Below are positions 35,707 to 46,932 of a stretch of DNA of 64,000 nt, one piece after another. Positions within the stretch are counted from its first letter, which is position 1, and every line of letters begins with the position of its first letter. The DNA lies in assembly GCF_000801105.2 (NCBI RefSeq), contig NC_079515.1:34557407-34621406 (forward strand). The letters are read 5' to 3'. This DNA is from Raphanus sativus (Eukaryota; Streptophyta; Magnoliopsida; Brassicales; Brassicaceae). A program made the translations under genes and the position numbers. Under the pieces are notes generated by a model. That model did no database searches, had not been told where the DNA came from, and saw only the letters and a list, made by a program, of their open reading frames with translations.

Positions 35707-36312
35707 TTAGAGGTGCTTCCAATACATGTAATACACAGCTCCGCATATTGCCACCAGTGCTGCAATTTTGTTCATAGGACCACTGCTGTTTAGCTTTGCG
35801 TTTATGTCAGTGTTGAGCTTTGCATCAATTTCTTCTTTCATCTTACTTGTTGCCTCTTCTATAGATCTAGTCATCTGAACCATTTTTTCTTTAAATTCGT
35901 TATGCATCTCTTCACCCCGACACACAATTAAATCTCTCTGGGAGTCAACCTCCTTCTTGGTTTTTTCCGTTACTGCTTTCAAGTCACAGAGTAGATCTTG
36001 ATGTTTGGCGTCTACAATACGTATCTCCTCAAGGAGGGCTTCGTCTATCCATTTGAACAGATGGTTTTCTGCTTTGTTCTGTCGGAGAGGGTGATGTTTA
36101 TAACAGGAATTACCAGTTCAGAGTTAAAATAAGGTTTCGGAATACAGACGAACCTGTAGAGCAATTTTGCATCGGTAGAATCTGCGGTAAGGATTCTCCT
36201 TTGTCTCGGAGACCCAGGTATCGAGGGTTTGGCCACACCAACATCTACTAGGCACACCGTACACGGTTCTGCGGCATGCTTGACGGGAGGAAGTGGAGGA
36301 CGAACTGCTCAT
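35707..36312 (-). CDS. GRF zinc-finger protein with C-terminal membrane segment (MULE cargo)
   Basis: Two exons, 36154-36312 and 35707-36078, joined in phase 0 across a GT-AG intron; 176 residues. The start is MSSSSSTSSRQACRRTVYGV. The GRF-type finger is PSRCWCGQTLDTWVSETKEN then PYRRFYRCK. The middle is a predicted coiled coil (residues about 60-145, rich in E, K, Q). The tail MNKIAALVAICGAVYYMYW is a membrane anchor four residues before the stop. Such zf-GRF/coiled-coil/tail-anchor proteins are common beside plant MULEs, but their role is not known. The reading frame is intact. It lies between the transposase and the Ulp1-like gene. Confidence 0.75.
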
Positions 36313-36886
36313 CGGTATGTGCTGCCAGGAACTGCTCGGGAAATCTGATTGTTTTGTGTCGTCAATTTCGGCTGTCGTGTAACAACCCTAATCAAAGAAG
36401 TCCTATCGCAATTTTGGGCAGTTTATGAGTATTGGTTCGTGTTGGTTTGATTAGGATTTAATTTACATTTTTGATTATCGGGCCGGTTATTTAAGATAAC
36501 CGGGTTAGATTTGTGGGCCGGCTAACGGTTAGACTCCGTCCACAGTTTGTATTATAGGACCATCCACGAAATTAAATGTCCACAAGATGATGAAGATGAC
36601 TAGATTGTTGTTGATACAGATGAACAATATAGGCAAAAGAAACGTTTACTAGCACTTAACAAAACGAAGATCAAAATAGCAACTTCAAGCCAAAACAAAA
36701 TAGCAACTGCAAACAACCAAAACAATCTCCAACAAAGCATCCAACAAAAGAAATAGGTCTTCTGAATAAAAACAAAACACTAATCCGATCAATATCTTTT
36801 ATCTAAAAAAAAGAACTTCCTCGCATGCCTTCTCTTCAAGAAGCTCGTAAGATAACGTGCAACCTGAGCTATATAGGGAACCGGAG

Positions 36887-39830
36887 CTATATTGGGACTG
36901 TGCAATTGGTGCGGTTATGCCCAACCTGACGACACCTCCCACACCTGTTCTTAACCAGCTTTGTTTTCTTTGTTACCTGAAACCAAACACAAGTTATTAG
37001 CAACTCTGCATTATCCCACATATATTAGTGTATTGCTTAACCTCACCGGATATTCACCAACAGAGGGAAACCTCGCTTGCTTTCGGCGACCAGGCGGTCT
37101 TTTGGTTAGAGGGAGGTACAACACCATATTCTTCACTTCCTCAGGGACGTCCACATCACGAGGATCTCCTTCTGGACTGATTACGCCCGCATACGTCTCC
37201 CTCCATGTCGTTGTCTTGTAGCAGTGACCCACCAAAGTCTCATAAGGCACTCCCAAACTGTCAGCAGCCATGAGAGCGTGGCCACATGGTATTTTGATTT
37301 TATCAAAGTACTTACAACTACACTGCTTATCCGCAAGGTGCACACGTTCTTTTCCACCAAACTTCCCAATGATTTCACATCTCCACTCAGTTGAAGAATT
37401 CACTTTACTCCCCTTCATTGCGGCCATGTTTTTCGTCATCTCCTTGTCCACCTCCACACTAACCATACCCCTATGTTTCTCAGCTTTCTTCCTTCTGGCA
37501 TTGAACCACCTTGTCATCATCCTCTGAATAAAAATTACCAACTCCATAATAGGGGACGTTCTCCCTTGCGAGAGAGCATTGTTGAGCTGCTCCGCTATAT
37601 TACTAGTCATTATGTTATAGCGATCACCAGGAAAATTTGCCCTAGACCAATGAGCTGAACCAATCCTGCCTAGATACTCTCCACACTCACTTTTCTGAGC
37701 CCTTACTTTGCTGTACAGATCCCTATAGTCTCGTTGACGGTAAGCCATTGCAGTTGAAGTTACCATTTTTGCCAAATTTTTGCTTGAGTAGCGAGAGTTG
37801 ACGTTTCTGGCCAAATGAACAATGCAACACCCGTGATTAGCAGATGGGTACACTCGTTTCACCGCTGTGGCGATGGAAACTGCACGGTCCGATATGATTG
37901 CAAGCGTAGGGGAATCACCTAATATCCTCTCCACCTTCATCAAGAACCAAGTCCAAGATTCCTCATCCTCGCTGTCCACAATAGCATAAGCAAGAGGAAA
38001 AATCTGGAAATTTGCATCTTGTCCACTTGCAGTGAGTAATACACCTTTGTACTTCCCTCCTAAGTGTGTACCATCTACAACCAACACACGGCGAAGCTTC
38101 TTAAAACCATTGATAGACGCCCCAAAGGCCAAAAATAGATAAAGGAACCGCTGATCACCATCATCATCCGCCTCTGTTTCAATATCAGCTACAGTCCCAG
38201 GATTTGCAAGTTTTAGCATATGCAAATACTCAGGCAGTTTCAAATATGAATCTTCTTCAGACCCATGAACATCAACTAAAGCCTTCTCTTTAGCCCTATA
38301 GCATTTCATGTATGAAGCACTTACACGAAGATCCTCTAGCACTAGCTGCTGCAATTCCGAAGGCACTGGCCCTCTCCCAGGATCACCAAACTTCGATCTG
38401 TAAACACCTGCAATCACCCGTGATGTTGCCTTACTCTTATAACCTTGCCTAAACTCAATTGGACAGCTATGTTCTAGTTGTGCTTTTCGGATTTCGTAAT
38501 AGCCACACCCTTTTATCTCATGGGCTGTCACACGCCAATCACATCTTGGATCAGGGCAGTCGACAACAAAAGAATCGACTTTTGTCCTTGTTTGCTTGAA
38601 TCTAAACTGATTCCTTATAGCGTATATAGCTAGAGAAATTTGGCAGTCTTCTTTGTTACCAAACACCTTCCCAACATAGATCCTTCCATCACCTTCGTCC
38701 AAATCCATGTCTGGTATCTCCGCTGCAGCATAGCTGGTGTCATCGAAAAGCGGTGGAATATCGAACTCTTCATCATCCACATCATCGAGCTTTCTTGTTG
38801 GAACAGAGCGTCCCTCGTTCACAGTTTTATTATCGTGGATGCCACCAGTCCACGGATTCTGTGCGCTACCCCCCGTCCACGGATTGCTAGTGCTCCCACC
38901 AACCAACGGCTCTTTGTGGATGCCATAGTCCGTCTTCACGTTACTAGAACCACCCACTTCAGTGTAACGGTATGAACCATTCTTCTTCATTAAGTTGGCC
39001 ACAATTTCATCTTCATTATAACAAAGATTGACAGCATTTGAACCACCATAGTCGCCCTTAAGGAGATGACTCCAAAAGTCTTTGTCATAACCTCGAGGTC
39101 TTACGTCTCTCACATCAACCTCATCATCAACTCGAGGTGTCACGTCTATGTCGTCCACATCATCTTCACCTAAAGCTCCTTCCTTTGTGGACAAGTTCCC
39201 ATCTTTTATTTCTTCCTCAACTCTCTCAACCTCACGCACGAACTCAACATCCTCCAGATTCACAACAGGATCTTCAGCAGTCTCTGTCGACACGAAACCA
39301 CTCCTAGACGACCCAGACCCAGCGTTTGAAAATGCACTCGGCTTCGAACTAGCAGGAGTTACAAACCCATTTCCTGAGAAGTTACCAATCCTAGACGAGC
39401 CAGAACAAACGTTTGGAGATGCTCTCTTCTTAGCACTAGCAGGAGTTACAAAGCCCATCCCCGAATCATCTATATAGTCGGTGTTCTCTGAACTCTTCCT
39501 CTCAAATCTAACAAACAAATTCATAGCCCCTTTCACCCTCAAGTGCTGCAGAAAGTACCGTATGGATCCATCACTTGTTAGTAGGACCAGAGGAGTTCTT
39601 ACCCCTGTAGCAAGCTCTAAACTCGTCGGAGGCCAGTAGCTTAAAGCAGCTCCAAACAAATCTTCCTCCACGCCAAACTCTCGCAAGACATTGCATTGAA
39701 GCTCCCTCAGGCTGATTCCTTCGTACAGAGGTACAAGTCGCGCCATCTGACTCTTGTCAAGCACAAAATCCCACTTCCCTCCGTTCCCCAAAACCCACTC
39801 GCCGCACATTACCATGCACTGGTCCTCCAT
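36887..39830 (-). CDS. MuDR-family transposase of the MULE
   Basis: Main exon 37047-39830 plus a short last exon 36887-36976, joined in phase 0 (GEYP-VTKKTKLVKN). Domains in order: an N-terminal PB1-like region (WDFVLDKSQMARLVPLYEGI), an acidic linker, a MuDR zinc-binding domain (VGKVFGNKEDCQISLAIYAI ... CPDPRCDWRVTA), the MULE DDE core with D586 (VDGTHLGGKYKG), D648 (IISDRAV) and E747 (NIAEQLNN), a SWIM finger (CSCKYFDKIKIPCGHA), and in the last exon a CCHC zinc knuckle (CGRCRQVGHNRTNC). The start at 39830 (MEDQCMVMCGEWV) directly follows a likely intron acceptor, so an upstream non-coding exon is likely. No stop or frameshift interrupts it, so the element may be, or recently was, autonomous. 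Confidence 0.9.
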
Positions 39831-40316
39831 CGCATCCACCTGCAACACCACCATACATACAGTCAAAAACGATATGGATCTACTACTGTCTAACACAACA
39901 AAAGGGACAAATTTTACCTACAGTTTCCTCTCAAAACACCTCCGTCAATGGAAGAAAAATGAGTTCTTTAGCTAGCTCCCCAAAACACAGCATAATAAAG
40001 GTACGTCCTTGTCTTACTGACCTACTACACAAGTTTTGTTTTCGACCTTACGATTGAAAGCTCACCTTTTTCATCCAATGGTCTACAATTAAACACATCC
40101 ATCAAATACAGCTCATGTATTTTATACGACAAACGGTTTAACTTTTTGCTTTTCATCCAAACCGGTTTAGTTTTTCGCAACATTAGTAACCAAAACCGAC
40201 AGTAAGGACACCAATGTCATATCACATATAAAAAGACAAGAGAAAGTGTCTCTCATATCATATGTGTGTTATAGTGTAAGAGAAACTCATAATGTGTGCT
40301 AATATGTAATCGTCTC

Positions 40317-40723
40317 GTAAAACTTTCTCTCACAGTGACACAGTGTATTGTTTGCTTTCCCTCATATTTAGTTTTTTTCTTTTTTATAATCCTCCTCCAA
40401 CTGAATAATGGAGTTTATCCTTGAATCCCTCTACTCCAATACCTTAATTAGCGTTTAAATGGGCCTTCCAAATGAAGGCCTTTGCGATATGTAAGTTGGC
40501 ATCGAGAGATAAGCTTCTCTCTTGAGAAAAGGATGTTATTATATTGAAGAGAATTTTTAAAATTGTGGACTAACGAAATGGCAGTCTTGTTGTTGCCATC
40601 AATATAAAAGTAGACATAATTAATATAAGAGTTCAACTAAATAAAAGAGTTTAGGCGCACACGAAAGAAGGAAAAGAAAAAGGGATTCTTTTACACCATT
40701 TAAATATTTTATAGAAACCATAG
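40317..40723. other. spacer right of the MULE
   Basis: Target duplication, then AT-rich flank and the 3' end of the SDN-like gene. No other gene seen. Confidence 0.4.
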
Positions 40724-42382
40724 CTAGGTGGACTTTTTGGATCTTCGCTTTGGAAGGAAGAGTGTAGACTTGTCACTCGTCAACATCTGTTGGAAGGATT
40801 GAAAAAGATGTGTGTAATATTAGTAAATTTCAAAAACTTTTGTTCAAAAGGAGAAAAAGAAAAGACACATTTACCTCATCAGTCAAGGGAATGGAAGTCT
40901 TTGCACCTTTCTCCACCACTGCAAGGGCAAGCTTCATTGCAGCTTCTGCCTTTTGAAGGCAAGTGTTTGGGGGCTCTACATATCCCAGTATCGACTGGGA
41001 AGAAAGAAAAGAAACAGCACTGAGATGTTGGCAAGAAACAGCAGTGAGATGTTGGCTTACACTATTTATTAAAAAAAAAAAACATTTACCTTGCATAGAA
41101 AGTCAAGAGAAGGCCTTCGAGGCTGAATTAATTCAAACTCAACGCATGTCTCAAAGTATCCATTATCCTCCTTCGGAGGCTCGCCAGAGTAATCATATTT
41201 GAAGACAAGTGAAGTGTCTAATACTCTGGTGTGATCCAACTTGAGTGCTGTGAAATAAGTAAAGTCAATAGGGGGCGAGAGTGAAGAATAACAACAACGA
41301 AAATAGTTAAAAGCTAGGGAGTTTTACCTTGTAGGTCCATTTTAAGAGAGTGACCGACCATGATAGTATCCACAGAGAGTAATTTAAGAAGTTTCTCCTG
41401 CCAAAGGAAATTGATTCAGCAGAATGACAATTGAAACAATGTATATAAAAATGTAGCAGAAAGGAACCTGAATATCTGCAAGAGAGAGAGTGTGGGAGGC
41501 ACTCTCAAGATGTTGGACTACTGCTTCATGACTATGACTCGGTGTAAAGAGCTCATCAATAATCACCTTGAAATCAGAGTTAATAGCAACAACTCTAACA
41601 GAGTGAGATTCACTCTCATCTTGAGAAAGAACCATATCGCAACAAAGAGCAACTGCATCGATGTTCTCGAAATATTTTGATCTGCTTTTGTTTCTTCCGA
41701 TCCCAGTAACAACCCAATCCTGGTTTTACAGCAAAAAAAAAAAAGGTTGTCAGGTAAAAAGAACAAATATTTTTTTTTTTTTGTGGTTTGAAAATTTAAG
41801 GAACACACAGACCTCAAACGGTGGGGACAAGAAGTAATCCAGAGGATAGTCTTCGCGAGCTAGAGAGGTTTTAACTAGGGTGTGCCATCTTGAATAATAA
41901 CTCGGCTCTATAGGTCTCCTCAGGCCTAACAAACTATGAGAAAGAGTAGACTGCTTTGAGAGCAAACGAGCCAGAAAGCGGCTGGGATTAAGAACCCAGG
42001 CTTGTAATAACTGAAACAAAACAAATATATTATCAGCTGAGAGGAGATCTAGAGCACAATATACAGTTGGGTGTGAAGCAAGAACAGTTGTGTTTGATTA
42101 ACCTGAATGTCATCTTTCTTTTGGAGGCTCAGGAAGAAAGCGATGAGTACACTTTTGCAGGAATAAGGAACTTGGTTTGGTATTTTGGGAATTTAAATTT
42201 CATGAACTCGTCCCATGACCCATGGTCGCCTTCCAAGCCTCGACTACGCACTATGTGCATCAGTCTTAGCAAATCCTATTCAAAATCCCTTGTTTCATTA
42301 TATAGCACACACAAATACAAAGTACAAATTACAAAAATAGTGGGGCTACCTTATTGTCCAGTGACTCTAGCATTAACTCCAT
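40724..42382 (-). pseudogene. SDN-type small-RNA-degrading exonuclease, decayed
   Basis: Eight exons with good splice sites: 42350-42382, 42103-42275, 41813-42010, 41468-41719, 41328-41397, 41090-41247, 40875-40994, 40724-40786. Diagnostic pieces are LLRLMHIVRSRGLEGDHGSW, LAREDYPLDYFLSPPFE then DWVVTGIGRNKSRSK, ESHSVRVVAINSDFKVIIDE, EKLLKLLSVDTIMVGHSL, LDHTRVLDTSLVFKYDYSGE and RRPSLDFLCKSILGYVE. SDN proteins are DEDDh 3'-5' exonucleases that trim mature miRNAs. Exon 2 has a frameshift (the frame of SVLIAFFLSLQKKDDIQ differs from its start), and the summed exon length is not a multiple of three. The first exonuclease motif reads CCDMVLS instead of the family's DCEM, and the last reads PNTCLQKAE where active members have His and Asp. 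So it is both broken and catalytically altered. Confidence 0.72.
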
Positions 42383-42468
42383 CACGGCTTCGCTTACAGA
42401 TGCTCCGCTTCAACGAGTTGTTATTATTAGGATCAGCGGGTGTTAGGGTTTCTTCTTTTTTTTTTTTT

Positions 42469-42936
42469 AGAAATTGCCAAAAATACCATTTTCATAGTAC
42501 CACTTTTCATGTTTACACTAACCACTTTTACCACTACTTTTAATGAAGGGTTTAGATTTGAACGTTTAGGATTTAGGGTTTAGATTTTATGTTTTAGGGT
42601 TTAGATTTGATGTTTTAGGGTTTAGGGTATAAAGTTTAGGGTTTAGAGTTGAGGATTTAGGGTTTATAGTTGAGGTTTCAGGGTTTAGGGTTTAGGATAT
42701 TGAATTTAGGGTATATAGTTTAGGGTTTAGGGTTTAGAGTTGAAGATTTAGGGTTTAGGGTTTAGAATTGGGGGTTTAGGATTTAGAATTTTGGATTAAA
42801 ATTTTGAAAAGCATATAAAAACAAAGATATAAGAGTCTTTAACATTTTAATAAATAAGGTATTTTTGAAAATGTGTACTTAGTGGTGGTAAAGATGAATA
42901 ATAGTAACTTCAAAGTGGTATTTTTGAAAATTCCCC
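42469..42936. mobile_element. MITE carrying degenerate telomere repeats
   Basis: Inverted ends (AGAAATTGCCAAAAATACCA left; GGGGAATTTTCAAAAATACC right, inverted) flank the element, with T-runs on both sides that may hide a target duplication. Between about 42545 and 42790 lies an array of TTTAGGG-type units (GGTTTAGGGTTTAGGATTTAGG), the plant telomere repeat, about 30 imperfect units. Probably a Mutator-type MITE. Confidence 0.65.
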
Positions 42937-43251
42937 TTTTTTTTTTGTATTTTTATTCCCTTCAAATATATATATATAATTGTGTTGGTGGTGGACCTCG
43001 TTGATAGTGTTGTTATATTGGGCCTATAGTCCTTTTTTGATATAAAAATTGAGTTATAAATTCACCAACCAATAAAATTTAGTTATTTCAAATTGACATT
43101 TTTTGAAAAAGAAAACAAAATATTGCAAAATTATATTACGTTTTAAAAATAAAAAAGAAGTAAAAATAATACTAATTGCAAAAAAATATGTTTTTCCCAA
43201 AAAAAATTAACACCACGAAAAAACACTAAACTCTAAATGCTAAACTCTAAA
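42937..43251. other. AT-rich spacer, no gene
   Basis: No credible ORF or repeat structure apart from A/T runs. Confidence 0.4.
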
Positions 43252-44416
43252 TCTATACTATTATTTATGAAGTTATTTTGCTGATTTGTCACATTCTCCT
43301 TGATTTTAGCTAATTTTGCTTATTTGTCATATTTTTATTAGTTATAGCTTAAATATTTAATTTATTAATTTAAATAATATTAATATTTCGAAATTTCTAA
43401 TTAGTTTATATAAAGTGATTTTGCTGATTTGTCACATTCTCCATGATTTTATCTAATTTTTCTTATTTCATATTTTTATTAGTTTTTACTTTAAATATTT
43501 AATTTATTAATTTAAATAAGATTAATATTTCGAAATTTCTAATTAATTTATATAAAGTAATTTTTCTGATTTGTCATATTTTACATGATTTTATCTATTT
43601 TTTCTTATTTGTCATTATAATTAGTTTTAAGCTTTAATAATTAATCTATTAATTTAAATTAAAGTAATTTTTCTGATTTGTCATATTTTACATAATTTTA
43701 TCTATTTTTTCTTATTTGTCATTATAATTAGTTTTAAGATTTAATAATTAATCTATCAATTTAAATAATATAACTATTTCAAAATTTCTAATTAATTTAT
43801 GAATTTAAATAATATAACTATTTTGAACTTTGTAATTGGAATAATTATTAAATAATATTATTATGTTGCTTATGTGTCATCTTCTCCATGATTTTAGATT
43901 TAGTCAATAATTATCTTATTAACTAAAATTATTATTTCTTAAATAAAAGTATAGATTTTAGTAATATTTTTATATCCGATAATAAAAAAATTTGAGAATA
44001 ATATGATATTTATCATCTACACAACTATTAGATAAATCTTATTAATATTAAATAAAAATATTCTTCTTATATATGTCGAAAGGATTAAATCTATGGTATT
44101 AAAAAAGATTATATATTTTAGGATTTTGTTGATATAAACTCATCGACAGCATATACAATTTATTATTTTAATTTATTACTTTTAAATATGTTTTTTAATA
44201 ATTGTAAATTTTTGTAATATGTGTTCCACAAAAACTCATGTTTATGTTCTATCAAATCAAAACTCGATAACATGTTGTATGAGCAAATATACAGAAAAAA
44301 AATTCGCAAAGAAAAAATCAATATTTTAAAACATAAGAGATTTCCTAAACATTTTGAAAACATTGGTGGAATTATTTGTTTAATATAAATCATTATTTTT
44401 TAATTAAGATAATTCT

Positions 44417-44447
<31 letters not shown>

Positions 44448-44736
44448 ATTTTAAAATAATATTTTCAATTATAATAATTAAAAATTAAGAATAAAACATT
44501 TATAGTTCAATATTAACTTTAAAATCATTTCTATAAATATAAGCATATATATTTTGATGTGAGTATTTTAAATTTTTTGACTCAGTAATAAACATATATA
44601 TTTTGATGAAAACATTATCATATATAAATAATTTGATGTTTGATTTACACTTTTTGAAAACATTTAAGTTAGAAAGATGTAAACTAACAAATATTCGTAA
44701 AACGATTATGCTCGCAGATGCGGGCAAAACACCTAG
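43252..44736 (+). mobile_element. non-autonomous Helitron with repeated 5' end
   Basis: The 5' end is TCTATACTATTATTTATG. The 3' end is CTAG (44733-44736), preceded by a hairpin CTCGC-AGAT-GCGGG (44711-44724, one G-T pair) and 8 bases. A precedes (43251) and T follows (44737). The 5' portion is repeated as about four diverged units (starting near 43265, 43405, 43549, 43652), each beginning AAGT-ATTTTG/TCTGATTTGTCA. An AT microsatellite lies at 44416-44441. No genes. Confidence 0.72.
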
Positions 44737-45171
44737 TATTTTAGTAAACCATTGGATAAATTCTAAAACTTTGATTCTTTTTACAAAAAAAATATTTATA
44801 ACACAATCAACAAAAAACTATACCCTAAATTTTAATCCTAAACCCTTGGGTAAATCCAAAACTTTTGGATAAATCTTAAATTATTTTTTTGAATTTTTTT
44901 AAGATTTAAAATTTAATATTTATCCAAAGTCTTAAATTATTATTTTTGAAAATAAATTCTTTTTAGAGTAAAAAGTCTCATTTTTTGTGATTAGTATAAA
45001 CTTTAAAATATATTTTTTAGATTAAAAAGTCTTGTTTTTTGTGATTAGTATAATTTTTATTTTGAAAGTATAATATAATTCAATAATATTTTGTTTCCTT
45101 TTTTAAAAGATATTGAATCTTAAATGATACAATACTATTGGTTGGTGGATCTAGAGGTCCACCCTAAGGGG
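44737..45171. other. AT-rich spacer, no gene
   Basis: Contains a short direct repeat (AGTCT-TTTTTTGTGATTAGTATAA twice, near 44970 and 45030). No ORF of note. Confidence 0.4.
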
Positions 45172-45838
45172 TAGGGCTGGGCAAAAAATTCGAACCCGAA
45201 AAACCGAACCGAACCCGCTCCGAAAAAGTAGCACCGAACCCGAACCGGAATTGATTAAATATCCGAACGAGTTCAAATTTTGGTATTTAAAGAACCGAAA
45301 CCGAACCCAATCCGAACCGAAGTATTTTGGGTACCCGAATGTATCCGAAATAAATTATATACTTAAATATATACATTATTTTTATATATAATGTATATTA
45401 AAAATATATAAGATACCTTTAAGTTTTCCAAAATACTCAAAAGTATATGCAAATAGTTAAAAGTAAATATTTAAAATAGCTAAAGTATACCGAAAACACT
45501 AAAAATAGTTAAATATCTATTGATTCTTTATCCAAATATTCAAAGAAAACCAATTTATATGTTAAATTAAGGTATTTTGACATATATGTTATGAAAATTT
45601 ATATGTAATATATTATCTTTCTTATAGATTTTGAAAATTTAAAGTATTTAATGAATTTTGAAAATTTAAAAACATTTTAAATGGATTATCCGAACCCGAA
45701 CCGAACCCGCAAAGATCTGAACCGAACCCGAACCGAAATTTAAAAATATCCAAATGGGGCTGAAATCTTTGACCCCGAAAATCGAAATCCGATTGAACTG
45801 AACCGAAACCCGAATGGGTACCCGAACGCCCAGCCCTA
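45172..45838. mobile_element. non-autonomous hAT-like element
   Basis: 11-bp inverted ends TAGGGCTGGGC / GCCCAGCCCTA. The 8-bp target duplication is CTAAGGGG (45164-45171) and CTAAGAGG (45839-45846), one mismatch. The ends are rich in CCGAACCCGAA words. 667 bp, no coding sequence. Confidence 0.75.
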
Positions 45839-45854
45839 CTAAGAGGTAAACCCA

Positions 45855-46500
45855 AGAATAATTCTATCTTAAATATACTTTCAGCACAAACGAAACATCT
45901 TCATGTATTTCATATGCATAACAAAATGTACTCCTTGGCAACAGATCAGAGCAGAGTAACTGAGTAATTATTTGTTATTAATACATACTAGGCAAAAACA
46001 AGTTTTTGAGGATTTGGATTTGGGTTTGTCCCACATGAAAACCCAGTTAAAGCCTGAGCCGACTCAAAGAAGTCAAAGCAAACATGAGCCCATTATATAG
46101 TTTCCTTTGGTCTAGTGGATAGTCTCAGTTCTCAAATATTCGAGGAAATGAGACTATGAGAGCAATGTATAGCGTCCAGCCCTTGGAATGAGCACTGTTG
46201 CTGTATAACAGACACGTAAGGGAGAGTAGACCGCGTTGATGAAGCCTACGAGTTTCTTAAATACTTGGTGAAGAAGGCAGGTGAATGTAACTGAATTTAC
46301 ACCTGAAAATTTCATGTAAACTTTTGCAAGATATAATCATATAAACGTAATAATTTTACTTGCTTTGATTTAATAAAAAGGTTATTACAAACAACAACAT
46401 TGGCCAAACTATAACCATATCCTTATGAATTTGTTAAAATAAATTTATAATGTACTTCTTAGTGAGGTTGAACTTTTTAGTGAGTGTTTTTTATTTTGGT
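45855..46500. repeat. segmental block A, copy 2
   Basis: Closely similar to 25805-26540 and to 53040-54280. Continues beyond copy 1 into ATTTCATGTAAACTTTTG and the CTTGCTTTGATTTAATAAAA stretch shared with copy 3. A 16-base direct repeat (GGTTGTACGTTGTGTT) lies near 46497 and 46531. Confidence 0.75.
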
Positions 46501-46932
46501 TGTACGTTGTGTTTGTTCAAAAAAAAAAAGGTTGTACGTTGTGTTGATGGATTCACAAGGGTACTTATCAATGTTTCATATGAAACATAGAAAAGAGGAA
46601 GAAGTAAAATACACATGTGTGGCTATGAAATCAACAACTTCTCTGTTTTACTGAAAACATGGTTTTTCAAATACAGATAAACAATAAACATATAGTGAAT
46701 GAGAAACTCACAATGCTAAACAAGAAACAAATAAAACTTAGACTGTGATAGTCGGATCTAACGACGTGCAAACACAAATAAAAATATTTTGAATTAGCTG
46801 ATAATGATATCAGCCCAACCTTCTTTCTCTGCAGGCCGTCTGGTTTGGTTGCTTGAACTTACTCTTCTAGATTCTTCTCCTTATAATTAAAAAGGTTTGG
46901 AAAAAAAGAAAAACATGGATTATCAATCTCAG
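46501..46932. other. 3' flank of the RLP gene
   Basis: No gene seen. Confidence 0.4.

Larger units (their letters stand above)
30725..40316. mobile_element. 9.6-kb Mutator-like element (MULE) with Ulp1-like and GRF genes
   Basis: A perfect 9-bp target duplication GTAAAACTT (30716-30724 and 40317-40325) flanks the element. Its ends are similar when inverted: GAAAAAATTACGCTCAG...CACAC on the left, GAGACGATTACATATTAG...CACAC on the right. It then shares subterminal CACTCTTTTTGTC / CACTTTCTCTTGTC and CAATGTCAT / GACATTGG. It contains a DUF1985-Ulp1 gene (plus strand) converging on a GRF-finger gene and a MuDR-type transposase gene (both minus). This layout resembles the Kaonashi (Ulp1-bearing) MULEs known from plants. 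It sits just upstream of the RPL27 promoter. Confidence 0.9.
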
